DNA of 64,000 nt from Podarcis raffonei (Eukaryota > Chordata > Lepidosauria > Squamata > Lacertidae), in assembly GCF_027172205.1 (NCBI RefSeq), contig NC_070607.1, forward strand, positions 23,846,069 to 23,910,068, written 5' to 3'. Each line of letters starts with the position of its first letter. Position 1 is the stretch's first letter. The position numbers and the translations under genes are program-made. Under the pieces are notes generated by a model. The model ran no database searches. It was not told the origin of the DNA and was given only the letters and a program-made list of their open reading frames with translations. Of the stretch, positions 41,052-56,000 are shown one piece after another.

Positions 41052-44000
41052 CTAGAAAGGAAACAAAATTAAAACAATGAAAATTCTGCTTAACAGTTAT
41101 ACGTTTTTGAATTTTATTTCTGCAGTTTGTACGCAGCTTAATCTCAATCTCTACGTGATATACAGTTTGAGATCTTCCATGAGAAAGATCTGTTCACTAT
41201 ACAGTGGTACCTCAGGTTAAGAACTTAATTCGTTCTGGAGGTCTGTTCTTAATCTGAAACTGTTCTTAACCTGAAGCATCACTTTACCTAATGGGGCCTC
41301 CCGCTGCCACTGCACAGCTACTGCGTGATTTCTGTTCTCATCCTGAAGCAAAGTTCTTAACCCAAGGTACTATATCTGGGTTAGCGGAGTCTGTAACCTG
41401 AAGCATCTGTAACCCGAGGTACCACTGTATTCCTTTTGAACGGCTCATCAATGTTCATAAAAAAGAGAGAAGACCTAATAACTGTGGCCTGGCAAGTTTG
41501 TCAACACCATCTGGCTGCTTTGCCCCCTTCCTGAAGCAACTTAGCTTTTTTAGGCTTCCTCCAGACTTTTTTTTTGGGGGGGTGTATTATTCTGCAAAAT
41601 GCCATTGATGCAATATCACTGCATTAGTGGTGGGTTTATACTGGACTGTCCACATGCCATTCCACATTATTAGTTTTTCTGTGATGCTGCCCCAATGTTG
41701 TTGGATTATTGCTGTCCGGAAAGGCACTCCTGTGCTATAGCGCAACCAAAGCAGGCCAAATAAAGAAATAAATGCCAGAATATTTGTGATTGCAAGGTTT
41801 CAACAGGAAGTGACAGGATGCACACCGACTGGAAACAAAGTAGTATAACTGCCCCCAAACTTTTGCAGGTGCACATATAAGCACTCCAATACTCTCATGA
41901 GCACAAATCATAATGCATGCATAACAAAAATAATGCCTGGAGGGTTCCTTAAAGAGGGAGGGAGGACCGGGACCTCATACATATAGTTAGCTAGCAACAT
42001 TTTCAATATTGTTTGGTTTTCCCAATAACTTTCTGGTTTAGAGCTTCCACTCAAGTAGAAATCTAACAAAACAAGACACTGATAATGACTGCAAGAAAAG
42101 ATTACCTTGGTGTTTGAATCTTCATACATTTCTGTAAAACACAAAGCAAAACAAAAAACAGGAATGTTATTAATTCCTACTTGCGTGCTTTGTTAAGAAA
42201 AGCTTTTTATACATAGATCCGAATCAAGCTTCACCTTTCTTTTTCAACCACAGAGTTATATCCATCAGGATAGCAGCTAAGAATTCCCAGGCCACAAAGC
42301 CTCCCATTGTTTTAACCATCCATTGGCTAGGAGAGCTGCTGAGCATTCGCAGTCCCAGAAATATGGCGGCAACTAAAGAAGGAAGAGGTGAGGCATTAGA
42401 CCTTTCCATGATCTGGTGCTTCCAAGTGGAAACTTAACGCCACAAACAGGTTGCTTTAGCAACAGGGTTGGGACGTTGTTGTTTTTAACATGAAATTTTC
42501 CTCGCAAAGATAAAATCTGAATCAAATGGGGGGGGGGATTTAGGGGCGGCATATTGGCATCCATGACATTGTGTGAACATTGTTGCATGAATGAGGAACA
42601 CTGATACCACAGCATCTGGAAGCACCTACAAACGCATGTGGGAAAATAGCCTGTTGGAGACACACTGGTTATTTTTAATTTAAAAAAAACTAGGCATAAT
42701 ATTCAATACATTTAGTCCCCCAGCTACAGGGGGCAAATGGTACAGGAGAAGTTTTATCACCACCCCTACCGGGTTCATAAAATGTCCCTGAAATCCTGCC
42801 TCCTTGAATTTTTATATTTTGGGTAGTGTTCAGCTAACACCTTGCACACGTGGAATGACTTCCCCTTGCACAATGGGAATGTTTCCACCTCTCTCTGTGC
42901 ATGCCCTCCCCAAATCTACTCGGGGGGGTGTGTGTGTGAGAAAACTCCAGAACAAAATTAGGAGGCCCATTCTACAGGAAAGGGCACAAGCCTTGTACAA
43001 GCAAAAGGTCTTCTACACAGGCAGAGAGTGAGTTGAGTACTGCCCTATAAACATACATTGGGGGTTTTTTACCGCTTAAAACTGTCAGGCCTTTCTATAG
43101 TCCGAAGATTCCTCCCCAGTCTACAGAATTTGCAGGACTCCCAGAAAATAAGTAGTAAAAATACAGTTATACCATTATCTCTGTAATATGGGTATACAGT
43201 ATGTCCTGTCTGACTTGTGCAAACGTTCACCTGGGGCCCTTGCAACAGGAATGGCCCACTTGTACTTAGGTTTCTCTGGACAATGCAAAGCTAGAACCTT
43301 TATTGTTCAAAACAAAAACAGAGATTCCCTGCAGCCTGATTTTGAACAGACGTGTTTGGAGCTAAGTCATGTCGAGTTTTGCTTATGTATATTACCTGCT
43401 ATTGTGTTCCAGGTATCTACCTATTGCTGGAGTTTCCCAGTATGCGTCCTTAGGACCAGGGTGTTAACATTCCACTGCAGCTGCCGACCTAATTTTACTG
43501 AGGTGGGTGGCATCTCATTCTGTGCAGCATCATCTTAGCCTTGCGCCTTTCTAGACTGCCTTCCGCAGTGGGAATCAAGCATCCTACTTGTAAGTTACAA
43601 CAGAAGCACCCATCCACTTACCTGCCAAAACTTTGATGACTAATGCGTTTAGCATGTGAAACCAATTAAAAATAAACCTCCTGTTGGTGCAATGCAAAAC
43701 ACTGTTAGATATCTTTGCTCTCCCAAGGAGTAAACATCAGCTGGTTACATCATGCCTACTCTGTCAATTGCATTCTCCTTGTGGCGGAGCAGACTTTGAG
43801 AGGGCAGTAAGATTCAGTTCTACTAAATAGGAGGTGGAGAACTCATCTAGCACACCTATGGCTGCCACTGGGGGAAATGGAGCACAGCCACGCTGCTGTT
43901 AGCCTATTGAAACATGTTCAGAGGGCATGTGCCACTGACTACAAATTGGTGGGGTGCCTTCAAGTTCTGCTTGAGGACTTCCTATAAAGTATCTGGCTGG

Positions 44001-47000
44001 TCTCTGCATGAAGCACAATGATGAATGAGATGGCTCTTTATTCTGCTCCAGCTGGTCTCTTTTTATGCACACCAGTGCATTCATTTCACATTCCAGATTT
44101 GTTTTCTGTAAGTCCTAAAGGCACTGCACTAGAGCAAAGCATTATCTTTCCCAAATGCAATAGGGGTTGGTTTGTTTTTACCGTGAGCCAGAAAACAGCA
44201 AGGCACTGGATGTGGTCAACAACAGCGGGCCTAGCTAAACGGCTTGAGTTACACAGCAGTGATTCTGACAATGCTGTGGAGGGGGGCAGAATTAATGTTA
44301 AGTTGTGGGTGAACATATCAGAGGACACAGCGATTCTTCAAACAGCTCTTGTTTATTCACAGGCCAGAACAGAACTGAACTGAAGGGTTCAGCCAGCCTG
44401 CTTATATATAGCTCCACTAGAACACAACAGTAACGGTTTTCTGTAACTATCCAATCACTGAACGTCACTTTCAATCCCTTATTTGCATATGTGGACCTGA
44501 GTGAAAACTATCTACAGTATCCCCCTCCTGCTGGCCCAGGGTGAGAACTTCAGTACATAACAATTAAAGCCACTTAAAGTACATCTCAGAGGGAGAGCGT
44601 AAGGGAGAGAGCATGCAAGACACCTACTAGTCCCTCTTCCCCAACATACATATGCATAGACACAAAGAGCTATCACACAGCTGGAGAACCTGTGGCCTTG
44701 TAGACATGGTTGGACACCCAACTGCCATCATCCCTAACCACTGGCCATGCTTACTGGGGCTGATGGCAATTGGAGCCCAAGAACTTCTGGAGGGTCGCAC
44801 AGATTCCCCAACTCAGATTCACCTTCCACATTGGATGCCAAAAACATATTGCAAGCTGGCCACCCTCCATGCCCTGTGCCAGGAATTCCATTGCTACTCC
44901 TGGCACACTGCACAGTGGGCAAAACACAGAGCTATGGAATCAGGATCTCATTGTTATCTAGTTCTAGAAGTGCCAAGGCCTTGCCTTCAGCCCCGTTAGC
45001 TTTGCCTAATCCCAGATATGGTTGTGAACTGGTTTTGGTTGTAATAAATAAGAAGATGAAAGATTAAAATATATATATTAAAAGATGATCCAAAAAGAAC
45101 TCCCTTAAGAGAATCAAGTCTTTTTGTCTTAAGACAGTCTTTAAAAGAATATTTCCAAAAAATTTTTTATAAAAAATAATTCCAGTAGCACCTTAAAAAC
45201 CAACTAAGTATAAGCTTTCTAGGTATGAGCTTTTGTGTGTATACACACTTCTCCAGATACTCTGAAGCGGAGGTCCCTACAACCTTATAACTGTTGGTGA
45301 CTGTTAATGATGGCAGTTGGTTCCACAGGGAAGGGCAAGGGATTTTTTAAAGGGATAGATGACCAAAATTAGCTTTAGCGTGTATAATGGGACATGGAAC
45401 CAATATCTCTATTCAGACCAGGTCTCTCCATAGTTTTTAGTTTGGTAATGAGTTGTAACTCAGCAACTTCTCTTTCAAGTGTATTTCTAAAATTCTTTTG
45501 CAATAAGACAGCTACTTTAAGATCTTGGGAAATGGAAGTGTTCTCCTATTGGTTTCTCTGTTTTATGATTCCTGATTTCAGATTTATGTCCATTTATCCT
45601 TTGGCATAAGGATTGTCCTGTTTGTCCAATATAGAGAGCTGAAGGCACTGTTGGCATTTGATGGTTTTGGTTGCTCAGTGGCTACGCAGGTAGCTCACAA
45701 AACAGGTGCCAGAACACCCCTAAAAGGTGCCAGAACTCCGTTCCAGTGAGCTCTGATTGGAAAAAAGCTCTGACTATGAGAAATAAATGGCTAAAAATAA
45801 CACTTGTCTGTATTTACAATTTTGCTCAGCACAATTAAAAAACAAGAAAACCCTATAATTTCAGTGCTTCTGAAATGATAATGGGAAAGGGTAGCTTCTG
45901 TGAACCTCCCTGAGATCTAATGATGAATATATTTTTACTCTTCCACAGGCAGTTCTGAAGTAGCTAGCATCCAGCTGTATCTGTGCCGAGTTACTGATGA
46001 CCAACACATTGTGGTATTGCAGCTCAGAGCCAAAGCAGCTTTTTGAGGAAGGCTGTTCTGCCCATTTAGCATATAATGCTTCTGCAATTCAAGGAAGCAT
46101 TTATTTATTTTTTTACCTCATTAATTACATTTGATGTACTGACCGGTTATCTTGAAGAGATGGGCGGAAGAAAGCTATGGCTGGTTGAATCAAAGAGAGA
46201 ATCGTGACAATGCATCCAATAACAGCATGGGCTCCTGCGCTCTGTCAGAGAGAAAAGGGTATGAGTCCTATTTACGCTTTGCAGATGCTACGGAAGCCAC
46301 CTCTCCTTTAGAAAAGGCTGCACCTTAATTATTCTTGTAGGAAATCCTTGTTCGCATTCAATGTCCTTGCAAAGGGACCGTGGGGCAGCAAAGAACATTG
46401 TATAACGAAAAAGGAAGCTGTCACCCATAGGTAGAAGTGGTCAGTCGGCTATTTCTCTGTACAGTCACTCAGGAAGGTTTGACATCTCTTAACATGCCAC
46501 CATTTCTGGGGCATTTTTAGATGACGTTTCCTTTTTTAAAAAAAACAACCACTGCACGGACATCAGACGGAATAGACTTACCAATCAATGCAAGCAAAAA
46601 ACAACAAAAACTGTGCATTCACCCATACTTAATTGCAGACTAATCAAACCAAGTCTGGGGACAGGGGAATTAGGAGATGAAATGTTGATGGAGAGCACAT
46701 TTTGGTCGAGTGATCGTATTTCTTATTAATTAAATGTATTTAAATAATCCAGTGTATTTAAATATTCAGCAAATTCTTATATAAAAAAAAACCAACACTT
46801 GACTGAATGGCATAGAATGCATAACTGCAGGGCTTGCTATCTAGGTATTAGGTCTAAGGTAAAGGTAAAGGTAAAGGTAAAGGTACCCCTGCCCGTACGG
46901 GCCAGTCGTGTCCGACTCTAGGGTTGTGCGCCCATCTCACTTAAGAGGCCGGGGGCCAGCGCTGTCCGGAGACACTTCCGGGTCACGTGGCCAGCGTGAC

Positions 47001-50000
47001 GAAGCTGCTCTGGCGAGCCAGCACCAGCGCAGCACACGGAAACGCCATTTACCTTCCCGCTATAAAGCGGTACCTTTTATCTACTTGCACTTAGGGGTGC
47101 TTTCGAACTGCTAGGTGGGCAGGAGCTGGGACCGAAAGACGGGAGCTCACCCCACTGCGGGGATTCGAACTGCCAACCATGCAATCGGCAAGCCCTAGGC
47201 GCTGAGGTTTTAACCACAGCGCCACCTGCGTCCCAGGTATTAGGTCTAATATACATCTATTCTGGGCAAATTTAAACTGCAATCACAAAACACACAATTA
47301 CGAGTAAGTCCCAATGAACAGTTCAGAAGCATGCTTGCTTATGAGTAAATATGCAGAGGATTGTGCTGAAAAAAATCCAACACTTTCTGCACCCTCAAGA
47401 TACCATGTGGGTCCCTGCTGCTAACTCAGAGGTGTCTTACAGTATATGTGTGTTACACGTCTTGTTGGCTTTGGCTATAGGCTGCTGGCAGTCTGCTTTG
47501 TAGAGGGGTAGCAAATTGGTCCCTGCTCTTTCATCAGCCTCCTTCATCACCCTTCATCAAAGTAAGTTGTTCAGCAGGGATCTAGGAGCTGTAGAAATCA
47601 AGGAAAGCTAAACTTACCTCACTCCACCCATTTGCTGCCACAAAGCTTAATATGAAAGCGATTGCCGTTGCCACGACAGTTAGCAACATCATCAAAAAGT
47701 GGATCTGAAAGGGGAAAAAATGTTCTTAAATTAGATTACAAACCAGCGAAAAGTGAAGGATTAACTGGTCTATTGCCATTATATAGAATAGATATGTATA
47801 AAGCCATTTTTATTTTTTATTTTTAACCCTCATTCCCCCTCACAGAACAGCAGTTCTCAAAGTGGTACCCAGGATTCCTTGGGAGAAGCCATGACAGTTG
47901 AAAGTTGAATGTTACTGCCTTAAATATATAGTACAGATGGGACAACAGTCTCTCAATGGCCTTGGTTCCTTCTTTAAAATAGCCAATTCACTTTCACCAT
48001 CTACAGGCAGAACAGGGTAAGACTCAAAAGTCTGAGAGCTTCTAGAAATCTGGGGAAGGATGAATCTTCCCGTTAGGGAAAATTGCAGCAATAATGATGA
48101 GTGCTTTGCCAAAGATACTATTTCTATTTCAGAAATAACAATATATGCTTCAACAAATGGCAAAAAGATATTTCAAAATTTATCTGGAATGGGAAAAGAC
48201 CAAGGATACAACATAAGATACTAACAGACTTCAGAGATAGAGGAGGCTTTTCTCTCCCAGATTTGAAATTGTATTTTGAAGCAGCATGTCTTGTATGGAT
48301 AAGGGATTGGATAAAATTGGAAAAAGAAGAAGAGTTAGAAGTTAGAACTAGAAGGACACGACACTAGATTTGGCTGGCACTCATATTTATGGTATGGGAA
48401 AGGGAACATACATAAAGGTTTTTCAAACCATATAATAAGAAAGTCATTAATAAGAGTGTGGGGAAAATATAAAGCTCTGTTAGAGTGGAAAACACCATGG
48501 TGACTGTCACCCACTGAAGCATTTTCACTTAAGTCGACCAAAAAAGCAAGCTGGTTGACACAGAGAGTTGTTAACAGAAGAAGAAGGTAAACTCAAACTT
48601 AAAAGTATGATGAGCTGAAAGACTATTTACAAAGTTGGTTACACCATAGGCAATTAAATGAAATTTTTAAGGAAGACAATAAAAAGGTGTTTAGTTATAC
48701 AATCTCCAGATTTCAAAAAGAAATAGAAGAGAATGTTAAATTGTTTTTAAAAAGCATATAGTATTTCATTAGAGTGGGAAACCAAAGATGAAGAGGTTAA
48801 ATCAGTTATGATTAAATAGGCTCAGGATATGGGACACAACATCCAATTTGAAAGTTGGGAAAAATTATGGAAAGTTGATATAAAATTCATAGATTGCATA
48901 CTATTAAGAGAGAATTACATGAAAATGATGTATAGATGGTATATCACACCAGTGAAAATGGCAGAGATGTTTAGGAAAGAAAATAACAGAAGTTGGAGAT
49001 GTAAGGAAAAGGAAGGAACATTTTATCATATGTGGTGGGAAGGCAAATGCATTAAAAAATATAGGGAAATGATATACAATGAATTGAAAAAAAGGTTTAA
49101 AATGAATTTTGTCAAACACCCTGAAACCTTTTCGTTAGGTATCTCAAATCAAGAGCTACCAAAAGAAAAATGGACATTATTTATGTATGCTACAACAGTG
49201 GCAAGAATCTTGATTGCACAATATTGGAAGACGGAAGAAATACCATCAAAGGAACAATGCCAAGAAAAGCTGATGAACTATGCAGACTTGACTAAGCTAA
49301 CAGACAAACTATGAGAGAAGGACAAAAAGGACTTCAAAGGAGTCTGGGAACCATTTACAGTTTATCTGCAGAAACAACAGAATGGACTGGATTCACTGGC
49401 AGGATCTGAATAAACTTTCACAACTTCATTTGAGTAACAGATATTTTAGAGAAATGATAAGGGATTTTATTTTTGTGTAGGAAAAGCAGGATACAATAAA
49501 TAAAACTAAATAAAATAAAATAAAACCAGAGGGGGAGTTGAGGGAAGTCCAGAGGAGGGGAGGGAGAATAATTGTACATAACATGATGAATGAGATTTGT
49601 ATCATTAATTGTTATAAAATTTTATATAGCTAGATAGATAGATGATAGATAGATAGATGATAGATAGATAGATAGATAGATAGATGATAGATAGATAGAT
49701 GATAGATAGAGACAGATAGTCTGAGGGCTTATCCACACCTCCATTTGCTCTGCCTCTTTTCTCTGGAGAAACAGTAACTTTAGCGCAGAATCAGAACAAA
49801 TGGTGGTGGTTGGATTGTGGTTACTGCTGCTGCTGCATTGAACTCAGAAAAAAAAACCTGAAGATGTGCACACACTTCTATTACGATCTGCGCAATCCCA
49901 AAGCTTGAATGCGATTTCGCCAACTGAAATTACTGTAGTCCACTGTTCGTAGGGGCCAACCTAACAGTCCTCTCTACCCAACCATGGATCTATTAATGTG

Positions 50001-53000
50001 CGTACCTGAAACCAAATATCTTTACCCAAGAGAGGTTTCTTGATGGATTTCTTCAAGTACCTGGCAAATATCATTCCCACACTGCCTGTGGTCATCCAAG
50101 CAATCAACATGAGGGCTCCTTAGAACAGAAGCAAAGAAAACACATGGAGCCAAAGGAAAAATAAATTATCAGTGGCCTGAGAAGGAGCAGCTCCAGGGAA
50201 TTTGCTTCAGCCGCTCCCTGCCAGAAAATTACAAGGTCTTCATTAAGCATTCAAGAGTGTTTGGGGGGGGGGTTCCCTCCTCCATCCCAATCTCTTATCC
50301 TTTTGTGTTCTATCTTTTAGATTTTAAGCATGAAGGCAGGGGCCATCTTGTTATGAGATTGTTGTGAGTCACTCTGAGAGCTCTTTTCCATTGAAGAGGC
50401 GTTGTAAGTACCGCAGATAAAGTAAAGTATGTTCTGTCACACAAACACATTGGCATGCCCATCATTCTTCTACGCCAAAGGAACGCAAGAAAAATAGAAC
50501 GTATATTTACTAATCAAAATAAATATATGTTTGGCAAAACTCTAGGAGCTATTCTGGAAGATGTACCATTTCTCTAGTAAACTGACATGTACTTTATTTT
50601 GTTTTTACAGGCGACGTAGGGTACTGCACCACCCATGTTTATAAGGTAAAGCAGCTCTCAAATTACTCAGCAAGCAGCTTGATCCTTAGTAGGAAATGGA
50701 AAGAAGAAGGTGTCTCAGCTAAAGAAGATTGGCAAGTTAAATTAATGGAATATGCTGAAATGGCAAGATTGACATTGAAATTAAGAGGAAGAGACGACAA
50801 CGAGTTTAAAGAAGACTGGAAGGACTTTGTTGCATATATACAGAAGCAATGTACACAGGTTACCGTATTTTTTGCTCTATAAGACTCACTTTTTCCCTCC
50901 TAAAAAGTAAGGGGAAATGTGTGTGCATCTTATGGAGCGAATGCAAGCTGCACAGCTATCCCAGAAGCCAGAACAGCAAGAGGGATTGCTGCTTTCACTG
51001 CGCAGCGATCCCTCTTGCTGTTCTGGCTTCTGAGATTCAGAATATTTTTTTTTCTTGTTTTCCTCCTCCAAAAACTAGGTGCACCTTATGGTCTGGTGCG
51101 TCTTATAGAGCAAAAAATACGGTAATACATTAGCAGGATTCTAGAAACATTTGTAAGGAAATATGAATGGACAATAAGTAATTTTAATGTTTTTTTAAAA
51201 TTAAAATGGACATGCAGGATGATGATAAATCGGGTCCTCCCTTAAAGAGGGAACGTGTTGCGGTGAGACCTGGCAACCAAACCCTGTGTTGTGGGTGGGT
51301 TTAATTGAATAGCCACAACACCCAATTGGTAGGTCCCTTGATGCTGGTTTTAATCAGGCCAATGGGACGCAAGCTAAACAGATCAAGGGACCTATATATA
51401 CCTATGCATGTGACCCAGAGCTTCCTCTTTCAGTGCGTGTATCAGAACACCCGCCCACCTCTCCCTATATTTAGGGTTGTGCGCTTGACCTTGCTAAGCT
51501 GTCGTGTGTCGTCTGTCATTGGGACAGGGATACGGCATGAATTTTCCTCACTTGGCTGATTGGGTAGTGCCATTTGGGTTTCGCCTGCAATGTAGCAAAT
51601 CATCACAACTTGTAAGGCTGCGGATAGGCTCTGGTTCAGGTGATAGGGATGGGAGAACGCTCTCGCCATCCCTATGTGAAGGGTATTCCATTAAAGGAAT
51701 CCAGGGACTCGATGGTTTGGTCAACCCCTGAGAGGGGGTTGTGCCCGTGCCTGAGTCCAGGGGGACATTTGGGTGGCGGAGTTAGCCCGATCCTGGCTTT
51801 CCGCTCATCCGGGTGTTCACCCTTGGCTGACCTATGCTGGAACCCTGGGTCAGCGCTATCTGCATGGCAGGGAGCTAGTCGAACCAGAGCCTATGCAACC
51901 AATCACTTTCTGTAATGAATAAAATTGTGGCCTAAAGTCTGCCAAAAACCAAAACCAAAATTTGAGTCATGTGTGAATTTATTTAGGCAGGAGGTTTCTG
52001 GGTCTGAACACGCAATGGGTGGCGCTGTGGGTTAAACCACTAAGCCTCTTGGGCTTGCCAATCAGAAGGTTGGCGGTTCAAATCCCCGCGACGGGGTGAG
52101 CTCCCGTTGCTCAGTCCCAGCTCCTGCCAACCTAGCAGTTCGAAGGCACATCAAAGTGCAAGTAGATAAATAGGTACCGCTCCGGCGGGAAGGTAAACGG
52201 CGTTTCCGTGCACTGCTCTGGTTCGCCAGAAGCGGCTTAGTCATGTTGGCCACATGACCCGGAATCTGTACGCCAGCTCCCTTGGCCAGTAAAGCGAGAT
52301 GAGTGCCGCAGCCCCAGAGTCGGTCACGACTGGACCTAATGGTCAGGGGTCCCTTTACCTTTATCAGAACTTGAGAGGAGGGACAAACAAAGACACAAGG
52401 CAACTAATCCATCCCCACTAAACTAGGCTCACTTAAACATGTACAGAATCTATCCACAAGACCAAGACCCACCAGGAGCATCTCTCACAGGAGGTACTGC
52501 AAGAGGTGGAATGGAAAGAAGAGACTTTGGGACTCCACTCTCAAAACAGTTACTTACCATGAGCTTTGATGATCAAGGGTCTAGAACTGGTGCCACCTAC
52601 TGCTGCAAAGCTTGAAATGTTCACCTTCTGATCAGTAATAAAGGGTGTCCTGGGATGCTTCCGTATCGTCCCTCCAAGTGTTTTTGGTTTTTAAAAAAGA
52701 AGAAGAAGAAGAAGAAGAAGAAGAAGAAGAAGAAGAAGAAGAAGAAGAAGAACTAGTTATCAAAGGGCCTCTTGCTATAAAATGAATTCCTGCTTGAACA
52801 TAGCTATCGACAGTATTTAAAAATCAACAGGTCTCTGTAGTCAACAGGTCTGAAGTATGTAAGAAGGTTCTGTACAGACAATGTTAAGGAAGATGACTGG
52901 GTCTTCCTTTTAAAAATTTTTTATTCAAAATTAAAACAAAACATATTATCCAGAAACATATAATCCTTATTTCCCCCCCCCCATTTTTCCTCCCTCCCAC

Positions 53001-56000
53001 ACAAAACCCCCCCACCCCCACCCCCCCAGCTTCCCTCAGTTCCAATCTTTGATTTCTCTAAGAATGCTGTTTTCTGCATGTTACACAGTTGTATAGATCC
53101 TCAAACTATTTAGCTGATTATCATCAATAAAAAAGTTTGTGAATGTTTATGATGACTGGGTCTTCCAAACTTAACACTTTATCATAGTAAGGTAGTTAAT
53201 ACCGATAATGCAAAACAAGAATAAAATATTCAGGAGAGGAACTGCGTATGGGCACCTCAGCCCCAGGCTACAGGTGCTAATATTTGCTTCACTAAGCTAT
53301 GGACTATTTCCAAAAAATATCCAAAGTTACACTTAGGGCAAGTGTGGAGTATGGTTCTGGCACCACCACACTCTCTGACGTTTCCATTTCCACAACTCAA
53401 ACTGTTTATACTTTTCAGAGCTGGTAGCCTAGAAATTTTGGTCCAAGCATGATCAGCTTTGTAAGAGAAGCACCGTGCACGAACTACGTAGGTACTGACT
53501 TGTATGTTAACCAAAACTGTGTTTAAATCTTCAGTTATGAGAAGGCAAGGTTATTTATGACTCAGAACGAATCATAAATTGTTCTTGTTTTTAAGCTAGA
53601 CTTTGTGCTTTTAAAACCCCGACTTTGCTTGCATCTGATGAACCCGACTGTTAAGTTGTGGGTGAACATATCAGACAACACAGCGATTCTTCAAACAGCT
53701 CTTGTTTATTCACAGGCCAGAACAGAACTGAACTGAAGGGTTCAGCCAGCCTGCTTATATAGAGCTCCACTAGAACGCAACAGTAACCACTTTCTGTAAC
53801 TATACAATCACTGAACGTCACTTTCAATCCCTTATTTGCATATGTGGACCTGAGTGAAAACTATCTACAGTATCCCCCTGCTGGCCCAGGGTGAGAACTT
53901 CAGTACATAACACCGACCATCTCCTTAACCAGGGGCGGCCCTTCAATGAGGCAAGGTGAAGCCATCTGCTTCGGGTGGCAGATCTGTGCCCCTCCCCAAC
54001 CGTGGCACCACTGCCAGCTCCACCACAGTGCTGCTGCCCCCCTCTCACCTGCTGCCCCCTAGTTGCCGACGCTGTGTCAGGGTGCCATTGCAGTGGTGAG
54101 GTTGGCGATGGAAGCACACATGTGACAGCAGGGGCTGGGCAGGAGCTCGGATCAGCAACAGGGCATTGCTGGGGCGTTTTGCCTTCAGCAGCAAAATGGC
54201 TCGGGCCAGCCCTGTCCTTAACAAGGCACTGGTTGTTCAGTTTCAAGCCTAGGACCCTCGTACCTACGGGATCGCCTCTCCCAGTATGCCTCATGGAGGA
54301 CCTTAAGGTCCATAAATATCAACACCCTAGAGGTCCCAGGCCGTAAGGAAGTTAGATTAGCTTCAACCAGAGCCAGGGCTTTTTCAACACTGGCTCCGGC
54401 CTGGTGGAACGCTCTGTCTCATGAGACCAGGACCCTGCAGGATCTGATTTCTTTCCGCAGGGCCTGTAAGACAGAGTTGTTCTGCCTGGCCTTTGGCTTG
54501 GAGTCAATTTGATTCGCTCCCCCTCCTTCTTTTTTCCTTTCTCCTCCTGTGATGGGGCTGCATTTTAATGTTTTTAATGTTTTAATGTTGTATTTTAATC
54601 TTGTTTTTAAGTTGTATTCATTCAACTCATTTTTATTATTGGTTGTTAGCCGCCCTGAGCCCGGCCTTGGCTGGGAAGGGCGGGGTATAAATAAAAATTA
54701 TTATTATTATTATTATTAAGCCTTACTTCAGATTCACATTCCACATATGGTTTTGCATCCTATCCTCAAGTCAGCAGTCCATGGCCACTGTGCATGCTTA
54801 CCCTAACGGGTTGTTTGCAGAGGAATCCCCACCCTTTGGGCTTTTTTCTGTTCTTCCACAAAACTTAGCATTCCACCCAAGCTTGCTGGTAAGTCCTGTT
54901 TCCTTCTTCTTCTTTGCATAGGTAGTTTTTTTTTGGGGGGGGGTATATGAGCAACAACACTCCTAGTCTGAGGATTAGGCAAGAATCTAAGATCTCTTTG
55001 CATCTTATAACATGTTTTGGTTGAATACCATTAGCATTCTAAGTATCTGCAGACGATATTGGAGCGATAAAAGCCTTCCAGCTATTACAAGTAAAGGCAT
55101 TTGCTACAATTAGGCTCTTTAAGCCTTGAGCTCCAGAATTCTTTATGCAGTTGCTCTTGTAAACACTGTCCCCATTTCCAGTTTCTATGTGGAACTCACC
55201 ATCAGCGTGCGATGGCCCAAAAGCCAGAAATACGTAGTACAAACTGTCAGTGCTTCTTGGCTGGGTTGATATGGGGTTTCTCGAGATGAAAGAACACCTG
55301 ATAATTCCCTCGCTGAAGGATGTTGTCAGAACGTCCACATTACCCTAAACACACACACACACAGCAAAGTTATCTGTCACAGTCATTTTGACCATTATAT
55401 ATAAACTTATAGAAATAGACACAATCGTAATTAATAAACTGATAATAATCAAATCAAATAATGTGATGTTATTATAATATCTCTGCCTTTTCACCTAATT
55501 GTGGAGATACAATCCACAATTGTGTGTATCTGCCTTCTTCCTATAATAAAGAGCTAAAAAGGGATGAGTTTATACAAATCCTGAAGACTCATCATTATTG
55601 CACCTCAACCCCCCTGAAAAGAAAACCTCTATTCTTTCCCATTTTTTGAAAAACCCACCACTACAACCCAGGAAGATAAGGCACTATTCCCTTGTGCTTT
55701 TCCAGTTTGACTAGTTTCACTAGCATTTCCAGCATCTGACAAAAGGATCGAACTCTGGGTGTTTCCGGCATAGGCTTCAAGCTTACTGACTTCCCTGAAA
55801 GGGATGGTCATCATCTAATCTTTGCCCTATTAAGCAGAGATCAAATCATTTCAGCCAATGGGCCTTCTGAATGCAAATCCCACTGCCTGCGGCCAGTGTT
55901 CCCAGTCTGGCATTATGATGAATTTGTATTGTTTTATTGACTGTGGATTTTTTTTTATGTACACCACATAAAAACATGAATTACCGTATTTTTCGCTCCA

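Noticed and set aside
48829-49314. 161-codon open frame on +
   Set aside because: Matches the L1 ORF2 C-terminus, a LINE remnant.
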